A stretch of DNA of 28,672 nucleotides from an uncultured Sphingomonas sp. GTDB lineage: Bacteria; Pseudomonadota; Alphaproteobacteria; Sphingomonadales; Sphingomonadaceae. The position numbers and the translations under genes were made by a program. Position 1 is the first letter of the stretch; each line of letters opens with the position of its first letter. The stretch spans positions 1 through 28,672 of the forward strand of contig NZ_CAKZHV010000053.1 in assembly GCF_936927845.1 (NCBI RefSeq), given 5' to 3'. Shown here piece after piece: positions 14,011 to 21,719 of this stretch. The notes beneath the pieces are model-generated. The model did not search any database. It was not told the origin of the DNA and saw nothing but the letters and a program-made list of their open reading frames with translations.

Positions 14011-14805
14011 ATGCATCCCGTCATCGCTGCCAACCCGCCCGCCGCCTACCTGGGCGGCAAGCGCAACCTCGCCAAGCGCCTGTGCGCGCTGATCGAGACG
14101 ATCCCGCATCGCGTCTACATTGAGCCGTTCGTCGGCATGGGCGGCGTGTTCCTGCGCCGCGGCCGCGCGCCGGCGGCCGAGATCATCAACGACCTGTCGG
14201 GCGACGTCGCCAACCTGTTCCGCGTCGTGCGTCGGCACTACGAGCCGTTCGTCGACGAATTCTCCTACCTGCTCGCCAGCCGGGACGAGTTCGAGCGCCA
14301 GAAGCGTGTCGACGCGACCACGCTGACCGACATCGAGCGCGCCGTGCGCTTCCTCTACCTGCAACGCCTGGCGTTCGGTGGTCGCGTAACCGGCCGGGCA
14401 TTCGGCGTCCGCAAGGAACAGTCATCACGCATCAACGCGGCGACGATCCGGGCCGAGCTGAAGAAGCTGTCGCAGCGCCTGCAGGCGGTGACGATCGAGC
14501 AGCTGCCGTACCAGGACGTGATCCGGCGCTACGACAGCGCCGGCGCACTGTTCTACCTGGACCCGCCCTATGACGAGACCGAGGGCTACGGCACCGGGTT
14601 CGGCCGAGCCGACTTCGTCGCGATGGCCGAGCAGCTCGCCGGCATCGCCGGCACGTTCGTGTTGTCGATCAACGACACGCCCTTCATTCGCGAGACGTTC
14701 GCCGCCTTCGAGATCCAGGAAGTCGAGACGACCTGGACGGTGTCGACCAGGACGCGCGATCGCGCCACGAAGGTGACCGAGCTGATCATCCGCAATCGCG
14801 CGTGA
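14011..14805 (+). CDS. Dam-type (D12 class) adenine-N6 DNA methyltransferase
   Basis: The 264-residue protein has the D12/Dam layout: AYLGGKR near the start (12-18), SAM-binding EPFVGMGGVF (38-47), the helical target-recognition region (about 60-150), catalytic DPPY (184-187) and FVLSINDTPF near the end. It transfers a methyl group from SAM to adenine, probably in a short palindrome such as GATC. The target cannot be read from the sequence. No restriction nuclease lies beside it, so it is an orphan phage methylase, likely used to protect phage DNA. The gene follows a structured gap rather than the lysis operon directly, so it may have its own promoter. Confidence 0.85.
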   Translation: MHPVIAANPPAAYLGGKRNLAKRLCALIETIPHRVYIEPFVGMGGVFLRRGRAPAAEIINDLSGDVANLFRVVRRHYEPFVDEFSYLLASRDEFERQKRVDATTLTDIERAVRFLYLQRLAFGGRVTGRAFGVRKEQSSRINAATIRAELKKLSQRLQAVTIEQLPYQDVIRRYDSAGALFYLDPPYDETEGYGTGFGRADFVAMAEQLAGIAGTFVLSINDTPFIRETFAAFEIQEVETTWTVSTRTRDRATKVTELIIRNRA

Positions 14806-14871
14806 TCGAGCACCTGCAGGGTCGGGTATCGCACCCGACTTTGCGGGTACTTTTCAGGATCGCGCAGAGGG

Positions 14872-14896
14872 GCGCGGCGGATGGTCTGTCCGCCGT
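14872..14896 (+). repeat. Hairpin repeat, copy B
   Basis: GGCGGA-TGGTCTG-TCCGCC with flanks GCGC and GT repeats copy A (2223-2246); only the loop differs. It abuts the stop codon of the leftward gene ending at 14896, so here it may end that transcript. No T-run follows. GGGTATCGC precedes it at 14824, as in copy A. Confidence 0.5.
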
Positions 14897-15444
14897 TAGC
14901 CGCGAAGGTGCCACTTAGGTGGAGCAGCTAGAGGCGGCAGCACTCGGATCCGCGCAGCTTCGCGCAATCGGGTAAGAACCCCGTTAATCGCTGCGAGGCA
15001 TTGCTGGTGAGCGATCAGACCGTCTTGTAATTCGTCGCCGGTGAGAAGCTCGAAGGTTCTACCGTAATGGTTCTGGTAGCCGACCACGACGTGCAAGCAT
15101 GCGTTGATCGCCTTCTGCTCATCATCTTCAAATATAAGCTCGGCTTCACGAAGGGCGTCGAGCACGGCGCTTAGTGCATCAGCGCCTTTCAGCGACGGGC
15201 CAAGCTGATTGCGCACGGTCCTGATGTGCTCGATTACAGCTAACCTCCTGTCGAGCAACGCCAGCCGCATTTTCTGATCTTCAAGATTGGCGGTCCGAAT
15301 GACGGCCCCGCTAGTCCAAGCGTTATGACGTTGGTTCGCGACGAATACTGCGACGGCGACCGACAACGGCCCCAGCTTACCAATGGTGTCGATAAGCCAC
15401 TGAACGGCGCCGCCTATCCACTGCCCGAATTCACCTATCATCAT
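14896..15444 (-). CDS. Leftward single-pass membrane protein of unknown function
   Basis: The 182-residue protein starts at 15444 (two adjacent ATG codons, MMIGEFGQWIGG). It has a hydrophobic stretch near residues 15-38 (WLIDTIGKLGPLSVAVAVFV), then a mainly helical cytoplasmic region (QKMRLALLDRRLAVIEHIRTV, ELIFEDDEQKAINACL). No family is recognised. It is the only leftward gene in the right arm, and its start is only 12 bp from the integrase start. A separately expressed lysogeny gene of the accessory type is likely. Superinfection exclusion is a reasonable guess for such a protein, without direct support. Confidence 0.65.
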   Translation of the reverse strand: MMIGEFGQWIGGAVQWLIDTIGKLGPLSVAVAVFVANQRHNAWTSGAVIRTANLEDQKMRLALLDRRLAVIEHIRTVRNQLGPSLKGADALSAVLDALREAELIFEDDEQKAINACLHVVVGYQNHYGRTFELLTGDELQDGLIAHQQCLAAINGVLTRLREAARIRVLPPLAAPPKWHLRG

Positions 15445-15456
15445 GTGTGAGGTTCT

Positions 15457-16722
15457 ATGCTGACGAACGCCGCGGTGAAAGCCGCGCGGCCGCGCGCGGC
15501 CGGCTACAAGCTCGCCGACGCCGGCGGCCTCCACCTCTACGTCGCGCCGAACGGCCGTCGCTCGTTCCGTTTTCGATTTCGCTGGGAGGGCAAGGAGCAG
15601 CTGTTAACGTTCGGCCAGTGGCCGGAGATCTCACTCGATGTCGCGCGCCAGCGCGCCGGCCAAGCGCGAGCGCAGCTCGCCCGCGGCGAGGATCCTCGCG
15701 AGTGCGACGTCGACGAAGCGGCGAAAGTTCGTGCTTTCGAGTATGTATCCCGCGACTGGTTCGAGCAGCGCCGCGCGCGCTGGTCGGCGACGCATGCGGT
15801 TGACGTGATGGCGAGCCTCGAGCGCGACATTTTCCCGGTGATCGGCGCCATGCCGATCGAGGCGATCACGACGCCGGTCGTGCTGAGCGCGCTGCGCACG
15901 CTCGAGCAGCGCGGCCGCCTTGAGACCGCGCGACGCGTTCGGCAGCGGATTTCCGGTGTGTTCAAGCACGCGATTGCGCAGGGCTGGGCTGAGCGCGATC
16001 CAGCGGCCGTCATCACCGATGCGCTGCTGCCCCCGCCGCCGGCGCGGCCGCAGCCGGCGCTGACCGAGCTCGATGACGTGCGCGCCCTGTGTGCGGCGGT
16101 CGACCAGCTGGACGCGTCGCCGGCGACTAAAGGCGCGGCCGCGTTCCTGATGCTGACCGCGGTTCGGTTGGCGGCGGTTCGCGGGGCGCGTTGGCGCGAG
16201 ATCGAGGATCTCGACGGGTCAGCGCCACTTTGGCGCGTGCCGGCCCAGCGCATGAAGCTGAAGGTCGCCGAGAAGGCCGAGGCGCGGAACGATCACCTGG
16301 TGCCGCTCAGCGCGTCCGCGGTGGCGGTGCTGCGCGCAGCGAATATGCATCGTGGCGATGCAAATATGCGTGACCGCGGCGACGAGCTGATCTTCGGCGA
16401 CGTTGCCGAGGGCGCGATCGGCGCGCTGTACAAACGCGCCGGCTTTGGCGGCCGCCACGTTCCGCACGGCTGTCGTGCCAGCTTCTCGACGATCCTGAAC
16501 GAGCGGATGCCGGCCGAGCGTGCCGCGATCGACCGCGCGCTCGGACACGCCCACGCCGGCGACAAGGCCGAGGTCGGCACGATCAACCGCAAGGTCGAGG
16601 GCGCGTACAACCGCGCGGCCTACCTGGGCCCGCGTCGTCGCCTGTTCGATGCCTGGGCGGCGCTGCTCGCCGGCGCGCCGATCGCGGCCGACGGCGGCGA
16701 GGGCTCGGCCGAGGCCGCCTGA
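15457..16722 (+). CDS. P4-type tyrosine integrase
   Basis: The 421-residue protein begins with the DUF4102 arm-binding domain (about 1-90; LTNAAVKAARPRAAGYKLADAG, GLHLYVAPNG, LTFGQWPEISLDVAR). A SAM-like core-binding domain (about 95-200) and a catalytic domain follow. Catalytic residues seen are Arg in LTAVRLAAVRGARW, the HGCRASFST box (His, Arg), LGHAHAG and the nucleophile Tyr in VEGAYNRAAYL. It catalyses integration and excision of the prophage. The start at 15457 has a GTGAGG site. The divergent gene is 12 bp away, so the promoter must overlap that gene. No tRNA or duplicated att core was recognised on either side. Confidence 0.9.
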   Translation: MLTNAAVKAARPRAAGYKLADAGGLHLYVAPNGRRSFRFRFRWEGKEQLLTFGQWPEISLDVARQRAGQARAQLARGEDPRECDVDEAAKVRAFEYVSRDWFEQRRARWSATHAVDVMASLERDIFPVIGAMPIEAITTPVVLSALRTLEQRGRLETARRVRQRISGVFKHAIAQGWAERDPAAVITDALLPPPPARPQPALTELDDVRALCAAVDQLDASPATKGAAAFLMLTAVRLAAVRGARWREIEDLDGSAPLWRVPAQRMKLKVAEKAEARNDHLVPLSASAVAVLRAANMHRGDANMRDRGDELIFGDVAEGAIGALYKRAGFGGRHVPHGCRASFSTILNERMPAERAAIDRALGHAHAGDKAEVGTINRKVEGAYNRAAYLGPRRRLFDAWAALLAGAPIAADGGEGSAEAA

Positions 16723-17039
16723 CCCCCGGGGGGGTCGAAAGTGGGGCGGCCTGGGTGCCGGACACCGCGCAGTGGGTCCATGCGCAACGCGACGTGTTTC
16801 GCAGTAAAAAGTTCGGCTTGGTCGAGCTGCTCAGATCGCGCGTTGCCCGGCTTCATTGCACGCTACGCGCGCGACGGTTCGGCACGGTTCCTGCTCCACC
16901 CCCTCGCCGAGCATCGGGGCGGCGTAAGCCGCCACGCTCAACAGCCGGGTCTTGGCGGTCGAGTGGGGAGGCGGGTGATGGTGCCGGGTTGGGGGTGATC
17001 AAATCTGCGCATGGCCTCGTCCAAACAAGGCCATTCCTT
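16723..17039. other. 317-bp gap at the prophage-host border
   Basis: No gene is supported. Right after the integrase stop lies GACCCCC-GG-GGGGGTC (16722-16738), a palindrome with too small a loop for a terminator. A GGCGG-CGTAAG-CCGCC hairpin lies near 16920. The attR should fall here, but its core cannot be named without the left end. Confidence 0.4.
17011..17034 (-). terminator. Stem-loop behind the winged-helix gene
   Basis: ATGGCCT (17011-17017) and AGGCCAT (17028-17034) form a perfect 7-bp stem with a 10-base loop, five bases beyond the stop of the leftward gene at 17040. Only a short ATTT follows on the minus strand, so termination strength is uncertain. Confidence 0.4.
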
Positions 17040-17807
17040 TTATCCTTCAACCCCTGAGCGGTGATACTGACCGCATGGTGTACTCGCGTTCTGGCCTTCA
17101 GAGCGGAAGGCGATCGTCGCTTCCATCCGGGCGAGGGCGGCTCGCATCTCGGGGCAGGATGGCTCGGCAGGAACCGGTGGTGCACCGCTGAGCGTGTTCT
17201 GCCGCGCCAGGCGTTTGCGTGCCAACAGGTCGCGGAACCGCCGTAGCAGCCGGGCAGGGAAGGCTTCGGGGGTGAAGGCGTAGCTGTTCGACACCTGCTC
17301 GCGCTGCGGGCCGAAGAGGCCGTCCTTTCCGGTGCGCTGCGTGCGCCGCACCCAGTCGAGTACCTTGATCCGCTTGAGCGTGTTCAGCGCCCGCACCACC
17401 GTCGTGCGGCTGACGTCGGCGGCCTTCGCGATCGTGTCGAGCGCGGGCTCTATGCAGCCGGTGCGGAAGTCTATGCCGACTCCGCCACGACGGCCAAGCA
17501 GGGCCTCGAGCACGCGCATGCCATGCAGACCTAGCGGGCGGGCACCGCCTTTGCGCCGCTCGGCGTCGTCCCACTCCGACACCACCTTCAGCAAGCAGTC
17601 GATCCAGCCTAGCGCGCCGGCGGTCGTACCGTCGCCGATCGGGCGCGAGATCCGCGCGCGCCGATCGTCGACGTCGTAGCTGCCTCGACGCACCTTGCGA
17701 TCGGCGCCGCGTTCACCGCGGCCGCTCAGCTGGGCGGCAAACCCCTTCATGATCTGACGTGTCTGGCGTGCGGTAACTGCAGCTGCTGGCTGCTGAATAG
17801 TCGACAT
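17040..17807 (-). CDS. Winged-helix (HTH_36-like) protein, replication-initiator-like
   Basis: The 255-residue protein starts at ATG 17807 (MSTIQQPAAAV; GGGGCCGGAACG site); an earlier ATG at 17843 is less likely. A central winged helix (about 125-180; CIEPALDTIAKAADVSRTTVVRALNTLKRIKVL) resembles HTH_36-type domains of plasmid-replication-like and regulatory proteins found widely in sphingomonads. A variable wing follows (GPQREQVSNSYAF), then a basic region (RLLRRFRDLLARKRLARQ). It lies just outside the integrase, so it may be host DNA or a flanking island gene. DNA binding is likely; the target is unknown. Confidence 0.6.
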   Translation of the reverse strand: MSTIQQPAAAVTARQTRQIMKGFAAQLSGRGERGADRKVRRGSYDVDDRRARISRPIGDGTTAGALGWIDCLLKVVSEWDDAERRKGGARPLGLHGMRVLEALLGRRGGVGIDFRTGCIEPALDTIAKAADVSRTTVVRALNTLKRIKVLDWVRRTQRTGKDGLFGPQREQVSNSYAFTPEAFPARLLRRFRDLLARKRLARQNTLSGAPPVPAEPSCPEMRAALARMEATIAFRSEGQNASTPCGQYHRSGVEG

Positions 17808-17954
17808 CGTTCCGGCCCCGGTGCGGAAGTTCGATGGGCGCACGAAAGCGTCGGCCGAATCGGGGTCGGCCGGCGCAAGTCGTGAAGGTGGCGTGATCAG
17901 AAGCGAGCGCGTCGGGGCGGGTCGCGGGCTCGCGCTGCAGGGCTAAGGCTGGGA

Positions 17955-17978
17955 GAGGGGCCGCAATGCGCGGCCCTC
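17955..17978. repeat. Strong hairpin in the intergenic region
   Basis: GAGGGGCCGC and GCGGCCCTC pair over nine positions with one bulged G around the loop AATGC. It lies between the leftward winged-helix gene and the rightward HIRAN gene, where no transcript should end, so it may belong to a leader or an unannotated RNA. Confidence 0.35.
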
Positions 17979-18016
17979 CGGATCAAACTTTTATGGTCTT
18001 CACCGAACGCTCAAAG

Positions 18017-18038
18017 TGGTAGCAGTCCTCCGCTACCA
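18017..18038 (+). promoter_or_regulatory. Hairpin with anti-Shine-Dalgarno loop
   Basis: TGGTAGC-AGTCCTCC-GCTACCA has a perfect 7-bp stem and an 8-base loop containing CCTCC, the complement of a ribosome-binding site. It lies 39 bp before the HIRAN start. C-rich loops of this kind occur in alphaproteobacterial small RNAs, but it could equally be a leader structure. Confidence 0.3.
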
Positions 18039-18077
18039 ACTGGAGCGTCTGCGTATGCCCCCGATCGCCGTTCGCCC

Positions 18078-18482
18078 ATGAAGGAGCTGACGCTGGCGAT
18101 CGTCGGGATCGACTTTCCCAACAACGATCGCACGCGCTCGAACCGGCGGTCCGAGCTGATGCTGTTGTCACCCGGCGCGGCGATGACGCTGGTGCCCGAG
18201 CCGCGCAATCCGGTCGACCCGCATGCGGTGGCGGTATTCAGCCCGAGCGGCTTGCAGGTCGGCTATCTGAGTGCCGAGCGTGCCCCGTGGATCGGCGCGC
18301 GGATCAGGGCGGGTGACGAGGTGGCCGCCATCTATCAGGGCCTGGTGGGCAGCGTCGGATATGCGCGCGTGCGGATCGGGGGCGGTGCCCCGACGCTGCC
18401 GGTTGTGCGCGAGCAGGACGAGCAAGACGAGAGCGAGCCGGACTTCTGGCCCGATCCGGAGGGACCGGAGTTCGGGGCCTGA
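18078..18482 (+). CDS. Stand-alone HIRAN-domain protein
   Basis: The 134-residue protein carries a HIRAN domain over about residues 5-105: LTLAIVGIDFPNND at the start, LVPEPRNPVDPHAVAVFSPSGLQVGYLSAERA in the middle and a closing GYARVRI strand. An acidic tail follows (EQDEQDESEPDFWPDPEG). HIRAN domains bind DNA ends and are usually fused to SNF2 helicases; bacteria also have single-domain forms. The domain suggests a part in handling damaged DNA, but no helicase partner is next to it. It converges with rimO, with hairpins between (18525-18545). Confidence 0.8.
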   Translation: MKELTLAIVGIDFPNNDRTRSNRRSELMLLSPGAAMTLVPEPRNPVDPHAVAVFSPSGLQVGYLSAERAPWIGARIRAGDEVAAIYQGLVGSVGYARVRIGGGAPTLPVVREQDEQDESEPDFWPDPEGPEFGA

Positions 18483-18524
18483 TCCTGCCATCGTCTTCTC
18501 GGACATGACTCGGGTTCGCGCTTT

Positions 18525-18545
18525 TACCTTCGCGGCAGGAAGGTA
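18525..18545. terminator. Hairpin between convergent HIRAN gene and rimO
   Basis: TACCTTC-GCGGCAG-GAAGGTA is a perfect 7-bp stem with a 7-base loop in the 105-bp convergent gap. A second stem CCGGC-TCAAG-GCCGG follows near 18555. Neither has a T-run, so bidirectional termination is possible but weakly supported. Confidence 0.4.
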
Positions 18546-18587
18546 GCTTGATCCCGGCTCAAGGCCGGTATGACGGGCGTATCCGAC

Positions 18588-19919
18588 TTAGGCAGGCACG
18601 CCGTAGAGGTCGTGGTCGTCGGCGTCCTCGATCTGGACGGGCACGATGTCGCCGAGGGTCAGGTGACCGGCATCGCGCAACTGTACCTCACCGTCGATCT
18701 CGGGCGCGTCGGCGTAGGAGCGTCCGGTAGCACCACCGCTCTCCAGGTCGACCGCGTCGATGATGACGTCGAGCGTGCGGCCGATCTTGCGCTGGAGCTT
18801 GGCCGCCGAAATTGCCGCGGTCTTCTCCATCACGCGGGCGTAGCGCTCCTCCTTGACCTCCTCGGGCACGTGATCGGGCAGGAGGTTGGCGCTCGCGCCT
18901 TCGACAGGTTCGAAGCGGAACGCGCCGACGCGGTCGAGCTGCGCTTCATCCAGCCAGTCGAGCAGATATTCGAAATCGGCGTCGGTCTCGCCGGGGAAGC
19001 CGACGACGAAGGTCGAGCGGATCGCGATATCGGGGCAGATGTCGCGCCACGCGCGGATGCGGTCGAGCACCTTGGCGTCGTTTGCGGGCCGCTTCATCCG
19101 GCGCAGCACCGACGGTGCGGCGTGCTGGAACGGAATGTCTAAGTAGGGGAGCACCAGTCCCTCCGCCATCAGCGGAATGACCTGATCGACGTGCGGGTAG
19201 GGATAGACGTAGTGCAGCCGGACCCAGGGCGCGATCTGGCCGAGTTCGCGCGCGAGATCGGTCATGTGCGGCACGACTTCGCGGCCCTTCCACGTGCGCG
19301 GTTCGCGGCGGATGTCTATACCGTAGGCACTAGTGTCCTGGCTAATGACGAGCAGTTCGCGCGTGCCCGCGGCGACCAGCTTCTCCGCCTCGCGCAGGAT
19401 CGCGTCGGGGCGGCGGCTGACGAGATCGCCGCGCAAGGACGGGATGATGCAGAAGGAGCAGCGGTGATTGCAGCCTTCCGAGATCTTCAAATAGCTGTAG
19501 TGGCGCGGGGTGAGCTTCAACCCGGCGTCGGGGATCAGATCGACGTAGGGGCTGATCGCGGCGGGCGCGGCGGCGTGGACTGCCTCCACCACCTGCTCAT
19601 ATTCGTGCGCGCCGGTGATCGCTAGGACACTGGGGAAGCGGGTGCGGATCGCCTCGGCTTCCTTGCCCATGCAGCCGGTGACGATGACGCGACCATTCTC
19701 CGCGATCGCCTCGCCGATCGCCTCCAGGCTCTCCTCCTTGGCAGAATCGAGGAAGCCGCAGGTGTTGACCAGCACGACGTCGGCGCCGGAGTAATCGGCG
19801 CTCATCTGATAACCGTCGGCGCGAAGCTGGGTCAGGATACGCTCGCTGTCGACCAAGTTCTTGGGACAGCCGAGCGACACCATGCCCACGCGGGGCGGGG
19901 AGGGAAGTTGCGTTGCCAT
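18588..19919 (-). CDS. rimO: Ribosomal protein uS12 methylthiotransferase RimO
   Basis: The 443-residue radical-SAM enzyme adds a methylthio group to an aspartate of ribosomal protein uS12. The N-terminal UPF0004 domain begins VGMVSLGCPKNLVDSE and holds three cysteines (18, 54, 83) for one iron-sulphur cluster. The radical-SAM motif CNHRCSFC (Cys150, 154, 157) binds the second. A TRAM domain forms the last 65 residues (LQRKIGRTLDVIIDAVD). The RimO signature GCPKNLVDSE separates it from MiaB. Length is normal. It diverges from the DOMON-like gene across 50 bp, which must hold both promoters. Confidence 0.95.
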   Translation of the reverse strand: MATQLPSPPRVGMVSLGCPKNLVDSERILTQLRADGYQMSADYSGADVVLVNTCGFLDSAKEESLEAIGEAIAENGRVIVTGCMGKEAEAIRTRFPSVLAITGAHEYEQVVEAVHAAAPAAISPYVDLIPDAGLKLTPRHYSYLKISEGCNHRCSFCIIPSLRGDLVSRRPDAILREAEKLVAAGTRELLVISQDTSAYGIDIRREPRTWKGREVVPHMTDLARELGQIAPWVRLHYVYPYPHVDQVIPLMAEGLVLPYLDIPFQHAAPSVLRRMKRPANDAKVLDRIRAWRDICPDIAIRSTFVVGFPGETDADFEYLLDWLDEAQLDRVGAFRFEPVEGASANLLPDHVPEEVKEERYARVMEKTAAISAAKLQRKIGRTLDVIIDAVDLESGGATGRSYADAPEIDGEVQLRDAGHLTLGDIVPVQIEDADDHDLYGVPA

Positions 19920-19969
19920 GAGAGTGCGCGGACATAGCGATTTGCGCAGGCTTTTCCTAGAGTGCGGGA

Positions 19970-20500
19970 ATGACGCGCTATTCGCTGACGCCGCACCCCG
20001 ATCATCCTCTGCTTGGCGTCAGCGGCGTGACGGTCGATGTGCGTGTGATCGACGGCGGCGGCGTACTGCTGACCTACGCGGTGGATGGCGGGAAGGCGGT
20101 GATGTGGCCCGAACGGACCAGCGCGGTGCGTAGCGACGGATTGTGGCGGACGACCTGTTTCGAGCTGTTCCTGATGTTCGACGACGAGGAGCATTACGTC
20201 GAATTCAACTTCTCGCCCTCGGGCGCTTGGGCGGCGTATGCGTTCGATGGCTACCGCGACGGTATGGCGGACCTGCCGCGCGACGTGATCCCGCACGTCG
20301 AGCGGACGGTGGACGGCGTTGCGGTCGACTGCGATCTGGGTGGTCTGCCGCACGGCGAGCTGTTGATGTCGTTGACCGCTGTGATCGAGGAGCAGGGAGC
20401 GCGGCGCTCGTTCTGGGCGCTCCAGCACCCGCCAGGCGCACCCGACTTCCATCATCGCGATTGCTTTGCCGCGCGGCTGGCGGCACCAGCGCATCCATGA
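19970..20500 (+). CDS. DOMON-like domain protein
   Basis: The 176-residue protein shows the beta-sandwich pattern of bacterial DOMON-like proteins: an N-terminal HPDHPLLGVSGVTVDV, WRTTCFELFLMFDDEEHYVEFNFSPSGAWAAYAF in the middle and FWALQHPPGAPDFHHRDCF at the end. No signal peptide is seen, so it probably stays in the cytoplasm. DOMON-type domains bind haem or sugars; no ligand can be assigned here. Its stop overlaps the next start (ATGA), coupling it to the NamZ-like enzyme, which hints at a shared role in handling sugar compounds. Confidence 0.8.
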   Translation: MTRYSLTPHPDHPLLGVSGVTVDVRVIDGGGVLLTYAVDGGKAVMWPERTSAVRSDGLWRTTCFELFLMFDDEEHYVEFNFSPSGAWAAYAFDGYRDGMADLPRDVIPHVERTVDGVAVDCDLGGLPHGELLMSLTAVIEEQGARRSFWALQHPPGAPDFHHRDCFAARLAAPAHP

Positions 20501-21693
20501 ACTTCGGGATCGACCGCCTGCTCGCCGACGCGAGCCTTCGCCGCGAACTGGAGGGCAAGCGCGTTGCGCTGCTCGCGCATCCGGCGTCGGTGACCGCCGA
20601 TCTGACGCACTCGCTCGACGCGTTGATGGCGGCAGGCGTGAACGTGTCGGCGGTGTTCGGGCCGCAGCACGGCGTGCGCGGCGATCTGCAGGACAATATG
20701 ATGGAGTCGCCCGACTTTACCGACCCGACCTATGGCATGCCGGTGTTCAGCCTGTACGGCGAGGTGCGGCGACCGACGCGTGAGTCGATGGACACGTTCG
20801 ACGTCATGCTGGTCGACCTGCAGGACGTGGGATGCCGCATCTATACGTTCGTGACGACGTTGCTCTACGTGCTGGAGGCGGCAGCGGCGCACGGCAAATC
20901 GGTGTGGGTGCTCGACCGGCCCAACCCGGCGGGGCGGCCGATCGAGGGCCTGACGCTGCGCAGCGGCTGGGAGAGTTTCGTCGGGGCAGGGCCGATGCCG
21001 ATGCGGCACGGCATGACGCTGGGCGAACTCGGGCATTGGTTCGTCGCGCACTACCGATTGGACGTCGATTACCGGGTCATCGCGATGGAAGGGTGGATGC
21101 CCGAGGCGGCGCCGGGATACGGCTGGCCCGAGACGCGGGTGTGGATCAATCCCAGCCCCAATGCGGCGAACGTCAACATGGCGCGCGCTTATGCCGGGAC
21201 GGTGATGCTGGAAGGTACCACGCTGTCGGAAGGGCGCGGAACGACGCGGCCGCTCGAATTGTTCGGCGCCCCCGACATGGACGCGCGCGCGATGATCGCG
21301 AAGATGCGCGCGCTCGCGCCCGAGTGGATGAGGGAATGCGCGCTGCGTGACATCTGGTTCCAGCCGACGTTCCACAAACATGCCGGTCAGCTATGCGCAG
21401 GGCTATTCATCCACGCCGAAGGGGCGGCATACGACCACGCGGCGTTCCGACCGTGGCGATTGCAGGCACTCGCGTTCAAGGCGCTGCGTGCGCTGCAGCC
21501 TGATTACGCGCTGTGGCGCGATTTCCCGTACGAATATGAGTTCGACAAGCTGGCGATCGACGTCATCAACGGTGGGCCGGCGTTACGCGAATGGGTCGAC
21601 GACGCAGGTGCGGAGCCCGGCGATCTCGACGCGCTGACGCTGCCCGACGAGCGCGCCTGGGCCGAGACGCGCGCGCCGTTCCTGCTCTACTAA
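20497..21693 (+). CDS. DUF1343 protein, NamZ-like exo-beta-N-acetylmuramidase
   Basis: The 398-residue protein matches DUF1343 (NamZ): GIDRLLADASLRRELEGKRVALLAHPASV at the start, VFGPQHGVRGDLQDNM, DVMLVDLQDVGCRIYTFVTT, VLDRPNPAGRPIEGL and YAGTVMLEGTTLSEGRGTTRPLE. Known members release N-acetylmuramic acid from the non-reducing end of cell-wall glycans for recycling. Translation from ATG 20497 is coupled to the DOMON-like gene. There is no signal peptide, unlike secreted NamZ enzymes, so a cytoplasmic recycling role is more likely. It converges with the DUF4112 gene with only 10 bp between them. Confidence 0.88.
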   Translation: MNFGIDRLLADASLRRELEGKRVALLAHPASVTADLTHSLDALMAAGVNVSAVFGPQHGVRGDLQDNMMESPDFTDPTYGMPVFSLYGEVRRPTRESMDTFDVMLVDLQDVGCRIYTFVTTLLYVLEAAAAHGKSVWVLDRPNPAGRPIEGLTLRSGWESFVGAGPMPMRHGMTLGELGHWFVAHYRLDVDYRVIAMEGWMPEAAPGYGWPETRVWINPSPNAANVNMARAYAGTVMLEGTTLSEGRGTTRPLELFGAPDMDARAMIAKMRALAPEWMRECALRDIWFQPTFHKHAGQLCAGLFIHAEGAAYDHAAFRPWRLQALAFKALRALQPDYALWRDFPYEYEFDKLAIDVINGGPALREWVDDAGAEPGDLDALTLPDERAWAETRAPFLLY

Positions 21694-21698
21694 CCCCC

Positions 21699-21719
21699 GA
21701 CGGTTACCCCTCAACCGTC
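21699..21719. terminator. Shared hairpin between convergent genes
   Basis: GACGGTT-ACCCCTC-AACCGTC is a perfect 7-bp stem with a 7-base loop right behind the NamZ-like stop. It overlaps the last codons of the DUF4112 gene. No T-run is present on either side, so it may be a weak bidirectional terminator. Confidence 0.45.

Larger units (their letters stand above)
1..16722. mobile_element. Contracted siphovirus-like prophage (left end outside the window)
   Basis: The span carries an immunity region, accessory genes, tail-tip and adhesin genes, a lysis cassette, a DNA methylase and a P4-type integrase, all intact frames and nearly all rightward. No terminase, portal, protease, capsid, connector or tape-measure gene is present between the regulators and the tail-tip genes, where they normally sit. 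The right boundary must lie between the integrase stop (16722) and the end of the next host-like gene (17040). I could not identify att repeats. The left boundary is not in the window, so replication genes may lie beyond it. The element is best read as a non-packaging prophage that still encodes recognition and lysis functions. Confidence 0.85.

Noticed and set aside
16722..16738. Palindrome GACCCCC-GG-GGGGGTC as integrase terminator
   Set aside because: The loop would be only two bases and no T-run follows. It is more likely a GC-rich chance palindrome.
16850..16905. tRNA 3' fragment as attR near GGTTCGGCACGGTTCC
   Set aside because: The GGTTC and CCACC strings do not fit a T arm and acceptor stem, and no paired left copy is available.
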